From the NCBI GenBank assembly GCA_037447605.1, contig CM074809.1:665705-729704 (forward strand): a DNA stretch of 64,000 nt, given 5' to 3'. A program made the translations under genes and the position numbers. The notes beneath the pieces are model-generated. The model did no database searches. It saw only the letters and a program-made list of their open reading frames with translations, and was not told the DNA's origin. Every line of letters begins with the position of its first letter. The first letter of the stretch is position 1. Source of the DNA: Zygnema circumcarinatum (Eukaryota > Streptophyta > Zygnematophyceae > Zygnematales > Zygnemataceae). Below, in pieces: positions 1 to 9,111 of this stretch.

Positions 1-230
1 GCCAAACTGCGCGCGCCAGAAGGTCGACCTCGTTCCTTCATAACCGGGTGAGGGTTTTGCAACCGCAATGGTTCGAGGGGGGGCAGCGGAGGGGACGAAA
101 GGAGCGGGAAAAAGGTTTTTTCCCGAAATATTCAAAACTGGGAGGTAACCAAAACGGGCAGGCAAAATTTTCAAAACGGGGGTGTGAAAGACAAAACGCG
201 GTGGTGCAGTAGAGTTACCCCAAATGTTGA

Positions 231-259
231 GGTGGAAAATATGATGGGGTCCTACTGTA
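231..259. mobile_element. Right end of a Tc1/mariner-like MITE (left end outside the window)
   Basis: The stretch ending CTACTG at 257, followed by TA (258-259), closely matches the right terminal inverted repeat of the 557-bp elements at 13086, 19986 and 26837. Shared features are the GGTGGAAAATATGA stretch and the final CTACTG before TA. No matching left end is seen in positions 1-230, so the element is either cut by the window edge or truncated. Confidence 0.55.
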
Positions 260-299
260 TACGGCACTGTACGGCGTCCTTCAGTGCCGTAATTTTAAA

Positions 300-1200
300 C
301 GCCCGGTCCGGACCTCTCTCTACTCGCCAATGCATAAAAAATCCAATTGAGACACGCCACGTGTACAAATATTCACACGTGGCGGATTACCATTGGCTAA
401 AGGTCAAAGCCCGACGCCACGTGTGCACCCGTTTAACGGCCGTTCTATGGTCCCACATTCTAGTTGAACTTCCCTACGGAGCGAGACCAAAAACTGACAA
501 AGAACAGTCCAAGGTTGCGAAACTGGCTCGTGGGTTGCATATTCTATGGAAATTTCCAGTCAGGCCGACAGGGGGGCAGGGCGGACACACTCTATAAGGT
601 TTCGACCTTTTTTTTTTAAATATAATCTGCCCGAAGGAAAAAGGTGTGTATCGATTCCTAAAAGGTGTGAAAAAAGCATTTTCCGCTTTTGAACCTTTTT
701 AAAATCTGCCCGCCGGAAAAAGGGGTGTGTCGATCCAAAAAGGAGTGGATTTATCACTACCCTTTTTTTTTTTGAGAGAAAAAAATATCGGCCTGCCCGA
801 ATCCGCTCAGAGCAGGAGATCCGTCCGCCACGAGATCGTCCGCGGGTGTGCGTCCTTCACATGTCGGTGCATCGCAGCCGTCGATTTCCTCATAGACTAC
901 ACCACGGAAACCGTTAGATCTGCACTCGGGCTCGGTTCCAGCGAATGACACGTGCCCACGTGTCCCGCCAAAGCCGTCTCGCTCGTGCGAGTGCGTGCGT
1001 CCCTCGGAGATCTCCGCAAAACAACGAGTTGGACCGGCCAGTTTGCGGCGGTCGCAATTGACAACTTGCAGTCAACCACCTTCTGCCACGTTTTTTTTTT
1101 TGTACAGCGTGGCAAAAAGTCCAGGCTCCAAATGTACGGTATTTCGCTTCGACCATACGACTTTTGACTTTCGGAGACTAGGAGCGGAAACCTACGCCTA
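300..1200. repeat. Mosaic dispersed repeat related to the start of the 6.9-kb units
   Basis: Positions 640-770 match 8720-8875 in the same orientation (ATCGATTCC, AAGGTGTGAAAAAAGCATTT, GGAGTGGATTTATCACTACC). Positions 780-960 match 8640-8460 in the opposite orientation. Positions 968-1090 match 8222-8330 in the same orientation again. The block is therefore a rearranged relative of the dioxygenase upstream region. Several CACGTG-type motifs occur at 357-430 and 945-965. No convincing coding exon is seen. Confidence 0.6.
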
Positions 1201-1329
1201 GGCTTAACAACACTTCAAGCCCTCCCTAGAAGCAGCCGCGAAGGTCCCGATGTGCGGCACATCGCGGGGAGGGAGGGAGCGAGGGAGGGAGGGAGCTGTC
1301 AGAGTTAGTTCCCCCTTCGGATGTGCCCT

Positions 1330-1600
1330 CACTCACAGCGGAAGACATTACAGACTGAGAGAACACACAAGGGAAACACGCTGAAAAATATGGAGAAAGC
1401 TCTCAGGCCTAAAACTCCATTAAATAAAAGGCAGGATGATTACATAGAGTATATTCAGCACTAAGCCTAGCACTACTCTTTAAACACCCCCCCCCCTTCT
1501 CTCGGTTCAACACACAGTCTCTAAACAGCCTACACAAGGCCTGTCAGACACTGTAAACTACAGAGAGTAATTCTAAGCTAAGCACTAAGCACTATAAATG
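1330..1600. repeat. Dispersed repeat family R1, copy 1
   Basis: Shares wording and order with 6540-6760 and 7470-7600: a block of AGAGAACA, then ATATGGAGAAAGC, CCTAAAACYCCAT and an A-rich stretch. The three copies are diverged. Family identity is unknown; an LTR-derived origin is possible but not shown. Confidence 0.45.
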
Positions 1601-1667
1601 CCTAAGCACTGAAGGGAGCCGCAGCTCCTCATTCGGCCGCACTCCCACCGCTCCAATAAGCCTCCAT

Positions 1668-1745
1668 GTCTGCCGCGCCTTGCTCGCTTCGACGCCCGCC
1701 CTGGCTCCCGCCCTGGATCCCGCCCTGGCTCCCGCCCTGGCCACC
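1668..1745. repeat. Short tandem repeat, about 12-bp unit
   Basis: Four to five imperfect units of CGCCCTGGCTCC lie in a GC-rich tract about 350 bp upstream of the first NXPE-like exon. Open frames across it are translations of this repeat and are not taken as genes. Confidence 0.6.
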
Positions 1746-2078
1746 GTATTGTGCTAGCTGGCTGCCCGGCAGGCCATGTCCTCCGCCCAATGAGCCTGGG
1801 AGCTCGCCATTCCTGCGCTGCCTCCTTGCAATTCCTGTAACCCTAATTGCCAAGTGACGGCCCCCGATTGGCTGCCCCTTCGGCCCAGCCAACCGGTGGT
1901 ATACCGCACCACCCGCCATACAATAAGCGTTCAGTACTATTGTCCGTACATCCGTACAGTTCGTATACTTCGTCCAAATCCCACAACTCTCAGCTGTACG
2001 GCTATCCGTACGCTGACAGGAGCGGCGGAAGGCCACTGAAACGGTCTTTCCTTTTCGTTTTCTCAGTCGCAGGAAGCC

Positions 2079-4354
2079 ATGGATCTGCCCATTGCAACCT
2101 CCCATACTTCACCAACTCGGCGCCTCTTATCCGTCCGCCAAGCGCCTGCCGGGTCCTCCCCGGGGCCCGGCCATGGCTGGCAGCTCCCTCCTCGCCTCCT
2201 CTCCCTTGTTCTCCTCCTCTCCATCGCTCGCCGCCATGGCGGGTCCTGGGCAGCCGCTGCAACACCTGTCCTGCGAGGATATGACACCAGAACGCTCCCT
2301 GGCCCTCCCACGGAGGTGCCGCGAGGCACTTCTCCGCCGCCTTTCCAAGGCGAGGCTTTACACTCCGACACATGGAGTTTGGGGAATCGCACTTCTAGTT
2401 CTTCACAGCGGAGGGGAGGTTCAAAGGAAGGCCATGGCTTCCGGGGCTTAGAGCGGAAGGGCTCAGGGCGGAGGAAGGAGCTAGAGGCGAAAGAGGAGGA
2501 GTGCTGGGAGGGGGTGGCCGAGGGCTGGAGGGAGGGAGGCGATGATTTAGAACACCACGTTCGAATCGCAGGTGTGCTCGTCTTTCTCTCACACTGCCCC
2601 CCCACCCTCCCTCCCTCCCTCCCTCTCCCTCTCCCTGTCTCTCTCTTTCTCGCTCTCGATCTCGCTCTCGGTCTCTCTCTCTCTCTCTAACTCTCGCTTG
2701 CTCTCTATCGGTCTCTCTCTCCCTCTCTCTCGCTCTCTTTCTTTTTCTCTCGCTCTCCTCTCGTTCCTCCCCTCCTGTATGTGGTCCTTATGCTTCACGT
2801 ATGCTACCAGGCCGCCGTTCATATGAAGATGTTAGGATGCATTTAAGCATTAATCTCATTTTTAACGGCCTCCAGGTTCCTAGGTTCGGGAAAATGATCG
2901 CCATTGCATCGCATTTGAGCAAATTCATTTCAATGATGAGATTCTCATATGGTGACTAGGGTCGAATTTTGATGACTTTATCAGAGTATCGTTTGACGTT
3001 CCATCCCCTCGAAGGTTTCCTCATGTCTTGAGAATTCTAACTCCTTATTTGCGTCTCACAGGGGACGGCTGCCGGAGGTGTTCACTTGGTCAGCGCTGTT
3101 CCTTCATTCTCCAACTTGGGAGTCCGACTATTTTTAGTGAAGATGGCGGTCCTAAAAATGGAGTCGAAGTGATTCCACGTGATCGGGAAATAATGGCAAT
3201 CATGACCGGTGACTTTGACTTCCCCCTTGTATTAATGTTATATTTTCGTTTTTGGGTTTGCAATCACTTTGATGATCATTGAACATGCAGTGATGGCTAA
3301 ATTGTTGGCAAATAAGTAATGCATCCGAGTCGTGGGGGAGCAGGACCGACGAAGCATGCTGCGGAAGTTTTACCCCATGAGAGGGAACCCGGAGGCCCCC
3401 GATACAACGTTTCTTTTAAGGTATCTTATCGAGTGTGGGACGCTGGAGAGTATGAAATGGAGATTTTCTCCGACTGTTCAATGTGAGTGAACGTCCTAAG
3501 TTGGAAGTAAGATGAGTTTTCGATCCGTTACATAGAGCTGCAGTTAGCTGTTCACGGTCTACCGTTTTAATCCGCGCTGGAGTCCTAAGCTTGTGGACTC
3601 CATCTCAAACCTTAAAATCACGTCCCCGCCCGCTCCCTCTCTCTCTCTCTCTCTCTCGCTCGCTCTCCCTTCTCCCTGCTCTCTTGTCCTCTTCCCTATC
3701 TTGAACAGCGGGCCGAGAGCAGATTTTGGCTACCACACCATCGCTAAACTCTCGATAAATGTCGTTATTTCCGCTCAAAACTCCACTGCAAAATTGGTGC
3801 CTTGCACCTTTCGGCAGTTTGGACGGTGGGTCGACAGCACGTTGGGGGACGGAGTCCAAGGGAAAGAGGAAATCGTAGATGTAAGAAGTTCTACGTCGAA
3901 ATGGAAATTTCAGTCATATGAATGTCAGGGTCAATGGAGCCACTCCGTTTCACAATTTGTCCGGCGAATGCATGCGAAGGGTTTGAAAGAAATCTTTTTG
4001 GTGGGGGATTCCATGACTCGAGTGTTGGCTCATCATCTCCACTTCCTCATGGCAGGTAGAGCACTTCCTTTGTCTTTTTGCCTTGTCTTTCTCTCTGTCT
4101 CTCTTCCTCTCTTTCTCTTCTCTCCCTCTCCTCCCCCTCTCCCTCACTTCATCTTCCTTGTTTTCTTCCTCTCATCCTCGTGCTCTCTCTCTATATCTAC
4201 TTTTGCATCCCTTTTTCTCGTTCTTCAATCTTCCCACTTTCGTCCCATTTGATCACTTTCCCTTCTCGCTGAACTTCTGTTTTCCTCTTCCACTATCACT
4301 CTTTCCCATTTTCTGTCCCCTCTCCCTCCCTCTCCCTTCCATCCGCCCACCCCC

Positions 4355-4387
<33 letters not shown>

Positions 4388-5912
4388 TCTCCCCTCTCTC
4401 TCTCTCTCTCTCTCTCTGTCTCTGACTCCACATCCCCCAGTTTCTGAGCTTTCTGAATCTCTTCCGTAGCCACTAACACACCCCTCTTGCCATTGAATCC
4501 AGGACCGGATCAAAAGCCAATTCAGCTACACTTGCCACAAGTGTGGGAGATAACTGATCGCAGTTCAAATCTGAGCGTTCGACTGGACTTTCATTTTGTT
4601 GGCGCAATTTATGAAAACAACGAACATGGATGCAGCAGTCAGGACCAACATGAGTCTTATCGAACTCTTGTTGTCGTACCGGAAACAGCCGACTTGATTG
4701 TTTTGGGATCGGGCACATGGGCCGCCAAGGTAAGCACTTCAATTTGCTTTACTTGAAGGTTCTTTTTTTTGAAGGCTTGTGGATATGCATCATGCTACGT
4801 GGGAAGCTCCTTTTACTTGGCGATGTAATGACCCAACACGGGGATGATTTCTTGTCAACTTCAATTCAGCTTTGTGCGCGGGGGGACCTTGCCTACTCGA
4901 AACATCTTCCTGCATTCGTGGATTTTATTTTGAGCCAACCTCGAAAACCGACAGCGCGAGTATTTTGGAGAAGTATCCCCCCTTATCCAGTGCGGGGCAG
5001 ATCTTGCCATGTTCACAATAGCGAGATTCGCTGGATGAATGCTTTTGCCAGGTATTCATTTGTGGCCCATTCCGTGAACCTGAAACCTCTTCAGCATCGA
5101 GATGTATGCTTTCTTCTCTTTTCTTTGTTCTTGAGACTTTCGGCCCATTCCGCATCGTTCCTATCTGCCAAAACGCAGCGTTAATGAGTCAAACGTTTTT
5201 GAATGAAGCTTCAAAAAAAGCAAATGACAAGCCCGCAGAGCTGTTCGCCTCCATGAAGGCGAGAGAGAGGGAGGGACGGGGAGTGGGAGGGGGAGGGGGA
5301 GGGGGAGGTGGGAGACAGTGGCGGATCTACATATACAAGTTGGGGGGACTTTGCCCCCCCTCAAACTTTTTCTTTATCTTATTTTATTTTATTTTACGTA
5401 TATATTTTACGTTTTTTATGCTGAAGGGGGACTTAACCCACCCCCCCCCCAGCAAATATTCAAATAAAAAATATATATACATATATATATATTCAAATAA
5501 TAATAATAATAATAATAAATAATATATATATATTAATATTTGCTTTTTTAAGCAAACATTCTGGATCCGCGACTGGTGGGAGAGGAGGATGTTTGAGGCC
5601 AGCTCACTTCACTGCCTCTCTGTCAGAGCCTAAACGCGAAACGCCTTCATTTGCCCATTTTTTTGCACAGCCTTGATGTGGATTATTTACTCCGATTCGT
5701 GCAGGCGGTTGATGGAAAAGCGTGGCGACGTTAAATACATGGATTTTTGGCCTATTGAAGCTGCGAGATATTTAGACACGTGCGAGCGGCAGGAGCAGCT
5801 GAGGTGGGTGAAGGACCTGCACTACTCCTGCCTCCACTCCGACCAGAAGGCCATCCACGGCGATGTGGGGGAGGCCGTGGTGCGCGCATTCGAGCATTAC
5901 CTTCTCGCGTAG
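2079..5912 (+). CDS. NXPE-like SGNH/PC-esterase family protein (gene 1), seven exons
   Basis: Exons: 2079-2571, 3062-3208, 3344-3482, 3709-4055, 4503-4729, 4870-5051, 5705-5912. Phases close to give 580 residues. The N-terminus is basic with a short hydrophobic stretch (LLSLVLLLSIA), suggesting a type II Golgi anchor. Residues about 165-255 resemble the immunoglobulin/filamin-like part of NXPE proteins (YNVSFKVSYRVWDAGEYEME). The C-terminal part is an SGNH/PC-esterase domain: a C..F...GRWV entry motif, block I LVGDSMTR with presumed nucleophile Ser361, and KDLHYSC with presumed acid/base Asp549 and His551. Known family members include polysaccharide O-acetyltransferase/esterase relatives; the substrate here is unknown. 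Introns 1 and 4 are CT-rich and intron 6 carries a hAT MITE. The start and exon 2 donor (ACCG/GTGACT) are the least certain parts. The second copy at 33755 has the same structure, which supports the model. Confidence 0.82.
2590..2765. repeat. CT-rich microsatellite in intron 1 of NXPE-like gene 1
   Basis: Long (CT)n/(TCTC)n tract just after the exon 1 donor. The same tract is present after every copy of exon 1 (14260-14420, 21170-21320, 28010-28165, 34275-34445), with length differences. Apparent open frames of Ser/Leu or Arg/Glu repeats on either strand are artefacts of it. Confidence 0.85.
4085..4432. repeat. CT-rich microsatellite in intron 4 of NXPE-like gene 1
   Basis: Pyrimidine-rich tract filling most of intron 4. 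The paralogue's intron (35755-36050) is shorter by loss of (CT)n blocks. Non-coding. Confidence 0.85.
5316..5575. mobile_element. hAT-type MITE in intron 6 of NXPE-like gene 1
   Basis: Terminal inverted repeats: CAGTGGCGGATCTACA at the left, and a right end whose reverse complement is CAGTCGCGGATCCAGA. Flanked by a perfect 8-bp duplication GTGGGAGA (5308-5315 and 5576-5583). The CAGTGGCGGA terminus and 8-bp target duplication are typical of hAT elements. The 260-bp length with an A/T-rich interior and no reading frame makes it non-autonomous. Confidence 0.85.
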
Positions 5913-5918
5913 GCGGCA

Positions 5919-6095
5919 CTTGCATGGACTTGCATGGCCTTGCATGGACTTGCATGGCCTTGCATGGACTTGCATGGCCTTGCATGGACTTGCATGGCCT
6001 TGCATGGACTTGCATGGCCTTGCATGGACTTGCATGGCCTTGCATGGACTTGCATGGCCTTGCATGGACTTGCATGGACTTGCATGGACTTGCAA
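5919..6095. repeat. 20-bp minisatellite (TGCATGG-based) in the 3' flank of gene 1
   Basis: About nine head-to-tail units of ACTTGCATGGCCTTGCATGG with two variant half-units (ACTTGCATGG and CCTTGCATGG) alternating, ending in repeated ACTTGCATGG. It begins six bases after the stop codon. The paralogous position at 37331-37350 has a single half-unit, so the array expanded in gene 1 only. No spacers, hence not a CRISPR array. Confidence 0.92.
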
Positions 6096-6470
6096 AGCAT
6101 CCCTCAGAGAGTCGGTTCATTCATTTGCCTTACAGTTGCAAGGGTTTGGTGAAACCACCGTTGATTTTGGATACGGAGATTGAAGGTCAGGAGAGGGAGG
6201 CCACTGGGTTGTCAACGTTCAAGATTTTTTTTTCCAAAGTATTTTTTTTTTGTTTCGAAACAAGGAGAAAGTTTGATATAGGGGGCTGAATAGAGAAAAA
6301 GATAATAAGGGGAAAGCGAATACATGAGAATCATCAGCGGCAGAAGTCCAAATTATGGAAATGCTACCCCCAACACCTGCGCATTGCTTCGCGTGTAATG
6401 ATCGTAATGTTGTAAAACAACAAATAAATATATATCAGCTCTCATACCACTGCCAGTCTTTAGGCTTTAA
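6096..6470 (+). other. 3' flank shared by both NXPE-like genes
   Basis: Continues the homology with 37350-37670, including TTACAGTTGCAAGGG and AACAAATAAA, the latter a possible polyadenylation signal about 510 bp after the stop. The homology between the two gene blocks ends near 6455/37670. Confidence 0.55.
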
Positions 6471-6539
6471 TCCACTGTTAATGGTCTCGTCTCTACATGC
6501 TGATGCCTCATCTCTTAGAGGATGACTCTGGGCAGATTG

Positions 6540-6790
6540 CATTCAGACTGACTCCAAATAAAATATGCAAAGACATATAAGCACAGAGAGAACATACAGA
6601 TCCAAAATTCGTAATATATGGAGAAAGCCCCAAGGGCCTAAAACCCCATCAAGGATAACCAAGAAAGTACAGCTCAATAGTTAAGCCCACAACCCTCACT
6701 ACCAGCCTTTACAAACCCTCTATCCCCCTACAGGCTACCTTACAAGCCTGGACAACTCTCCTCACTCAGCCCCCACACAAGGGACTGATC
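6540..6790. repeat. Dispersed repeat family R1, copy 2
   Basis: Diverged copy of the 1330-1600 repeat (ATATGGAGAAAGCC, GGGCCTAAAACCCCATC), followed, as there, by a GC-rich tract with CCATGGC motifs (6890-6960). Confidence 0.45.
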
Positions 6791-6999
6791 CCTTAAATGG
6801 AACAGAGAAAGGGTGTTTGTTTCTCCAAACCCTAATCCTATTTACCCTACGCTCTACTTGCGGCTGCTCCTACTCAGTGCCTGCTGCACGACTCCATGTC
6901 CTCTGCGACCATGCCCTCCATGCCCCGCCCGCCGCCCGGCCATGGCGCCATGGCGGCTGCCTTCGCTGCGTGGCTCTCTGAAGGTCCGCATACTTGCAG

Positions 7000-7350
7000 G
7001 TGTGGGTTCGTCATTGTGCTATCCGCCTGAAGAAGTCAGGAACAAAGATACCCAAAATTGAGCTGGTGAAGGCAGGGCCCATGCTAGACCTCACTGTACG
7101 GAGACACAGAGAGCCCGGGCAGGAGCTTGCTAAGGAGGCCATGAAGTCTCCGAAAACGCTTGTGAAGTAAAAGGTGAGGTTCATCCGAACGTTGGAAATT
7201 TCAATCTTGTTATGCTTAAGGGGGGAGTGGGAGCGGTGGAGGTTACCTGCACATGCTGTTTTAAAATTTATACGCAGATCTTGAAAGTGGATGTTAAACA
7301 TGGGAACCATCTTTTTATTTTTTGTTGCAGATTAAGAACGTGTCTACAGA

Positions 7351-7360
<10 letters not shown>
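7000..7360 (+). pseudogene. RPF2 (Brix-family ribosome biogenesis factor) C-terminal fragment
   Basis: A spliced remnant. Exon 7000-7173 reads VWVRHCAIRLKKSGTKIPKI, then ELVKAGPMLDLTVRRHREPG, then QELAKEAMKSPKTLVK followed by a stop (7168-7170) and the donor AAG/GTGAGG. A second exon from 7331 reads IKNVSTDSL before running into a CT microsatellite. These match the C-terminal signature of ribosome production factor 2 (RLKKSG..P..EL...GP..DL..RR and KNVS.D). RPF2 acts with RRS1 to load 5S RNP into pre-60S particles. The copy has lost the Brix domain, has an in-frame stop and is cut by the repeat, so it is a dead fragment. A full-length parent should exist elsewhere. Confidence 0.8.
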
Positions 7361-7384
<24 letters not shown>

Positions 7385-7469
7385 GACTCTTTGTCTCTGT
7401 TAAATTGAGCCTGGTCCTTCCCACTACCTTCACTCTCTGCCACGCTTGCAGGTCTGAAACAAAACACCC

Positions 7470-7600
7470 CTCATGTGCACACACTGAAAAGAAAATGATT
7501 CAAAGCACAAAACACCGAAAGAATGGAAGTAAGGAGAAAGCCCCCACGGCCTCAAAGCCTCCTTCACAAGGAATGGGAAAGTAACAAGCAGTAAGTGTAG
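7470..7600. repeat. Dispersed repeat family R1, copy 3
   Basis: Third diverged copy (GGAGAAAGCCCCCACGGCCT). It abuts the left edge of unit A at about 7600. Confidence 0.45.
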
Positions 7601-7814
7601 CTCTTAAGCTTCCAATACTGCTCTGACTTACTGCCCCAACTTCCTGCTGCTGCCCATACATGTAGATGTAGTGTACAATAGGGGTATAGCCTAGAATAGT
7701 ACAATGTACGGTCCTTACCTGTTGTCGGCGGTCAAGGAGATTCGGTCACTGTCTGAACTAGACCGAAAAGTTCCGTCGGGTAGTGGGAAGCACGGGGAGT
7801 CGAGATTGGCTACG

Positions 7815-8230
7815 TGGCGGGCGGCGATAGGCTGCACCGACACGAGACTAATTTAGAATGAATGTGTAAGTTGTGTCACGTGGCGTGCAGCGATAGGCTG
7901 CGTGGCCAGTTTGTGTACAGTACTTCTTATTGGAGCTGCGAAGTTTCGCGGAAGGCTGGCGCGTGGAGGGAGGACGTTTCCGGTACGGACAGTCCCCAGT
8001 GGCCATGGCGGCCCTAGGCTGAGCTCCAGCGCGGCGCGGTCCCCAGTGGGACTGTCCGTACCGGAAACGCCCTCCCTTCCACGCGCCAGCCTTCCTCGAA
8101 GCTTCGCACCTCCAATAATCAGTACTAAGCTAATTTCCTGACCGTGCGGCCTATCACCGCACACCACGTGGCACACCTACACATCGATTCTAGACAAGTC
8201 AAGAGTCTTCTATCGCCGCGCGCCTCGTGC
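7815..8230. repeat. Long inverted repeat (hairpin-forming), unit A
   Basis: The core arms 7925-7997 and 8046-8120 are nearly perfect reverse complements over about 75 bp, with GGAAGGCTGGCGCGTGGA and TTTCCGGTACGGACAGTCCC in both arms. They are separated by about 45 bp. Weaker complementarity continues outward, for example CGTGGCG.GC.GCGATAGGC on the left against CTATCRCCGC..CACGTGG on the right, giving arms near 190 bp. No coding potential. Equivalent copies are present in units B, C and D. Confidence 0.85.
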
Positions 8231-8239
8231 GAGTGCGCG

Positions 8240-9090
8240 CGTCCGAGATCTCCGCAAAATTATGAGCTGGACCGGCCAGCATGTGGCGGCTCACTATTGA
8301 ACAACTGACAGCCAATCAACATGTGCCACGTGTTATTCATATGTCGTGGTACATTGTGATTGGTCCAGGTCACAATGTAGGTATTTCTCCTTTCCTCGAA
8401 ACTGTGACCGGGCAACATTTATACGGACATCACTTTGAGCCGGCTTTGGCGGGACACGTGGGCGCGTGCCATTCGCTGGGACCGTGCCCGGCTGCAGATC
8501 GAACGGTTTTTGTGGTGCGATCTGCGAGGGAATCGACGGCCATTTTTACCGCACGTGTGAAGGACGGACACCCGCGAACGATCTCGTGGCGGACGGATCT
8601 TCCGCTCCGAGCAGATTCGGGCAGGCCGATATTTTTTTCTCCCAAAAAAAAAATTTGAGGGGACTGAGATATTCAAAATGAGGTGACGGGGTATCATTTT
8701 CCGTGTTTTGCAAAAATAAAATCTGCCCGACGGAAAAAGGTTGTATCGATTCCAAAAAGGTGTGAAAAAAGCATTTTCCGTTTTTCTAACCTTTTTTTGT
8801 CGATTTTAAAACCTGCCCGGTGAAAAAACGGGTGTGTCTATCCAAAAAAGGAGTGGATTTATCACTACCCTTTTTAATTCAGACTTGTGATGATGATGAT
8901 GGAGATGCACAGGGGAAAGCACTTGTACGGACGTACAGTCCGTACACTCGTACGAAAACCACCGAACGAGTGAGTACGACAAAGCCGCCCCCTGTCCGTT
9001 CTATGCTCGCAGTTACACTGTCTGTAAACAGCAAAGAACAGTTTTTGTCACTCCCGTGAGCCGTTATTTGCAACAGGCAAGTTACAGTTA
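8240..9090. promoter_or_regulatory. Upstream region of dioxygenase copy A
   Basis: Contains CACGTG/ACACGTG motifs (about 8327 and 8455), a palindromic TACGG cluster (8930-8960: GTACGGACGTACAGTCCGTA) and the repeat module shared with 640-1090. No clear TATA box is visible to me. This is the presumed promoter and 5' UTR of the gene starting at 9112, repeated before each copy. Confidence 0.4.
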
Positions 9091-9111
9091 CAGGTGACGT
9101 TCAACTGCCAC

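Noticed and set aside
4083-4469. Ser/Leu-rich open frames in CT tracts (also 2572-2826, 14222-14605, 34245-34499)
   Set aside because: Low-complexity microsatellite inside introns flanked by good splice sites.
5919-6095. CRISPR-like array of short repeats
   Set aside because: Units are contiguous 20-bp repeats with no unique spacers, in a eukaryotic 3' flank.
5752-6289. Open frames with CKAMQVHARP or HGLAWTCM repeats on both strands
   Set aside because: They are translations of the minisatellite in several frames; the real last exon ends at 5912.
9094-9111. Upstream GTG start for the dioxygenase
   Set aside because: Nuclear genes start at ATG; the first in-frame ATG is at 9112.
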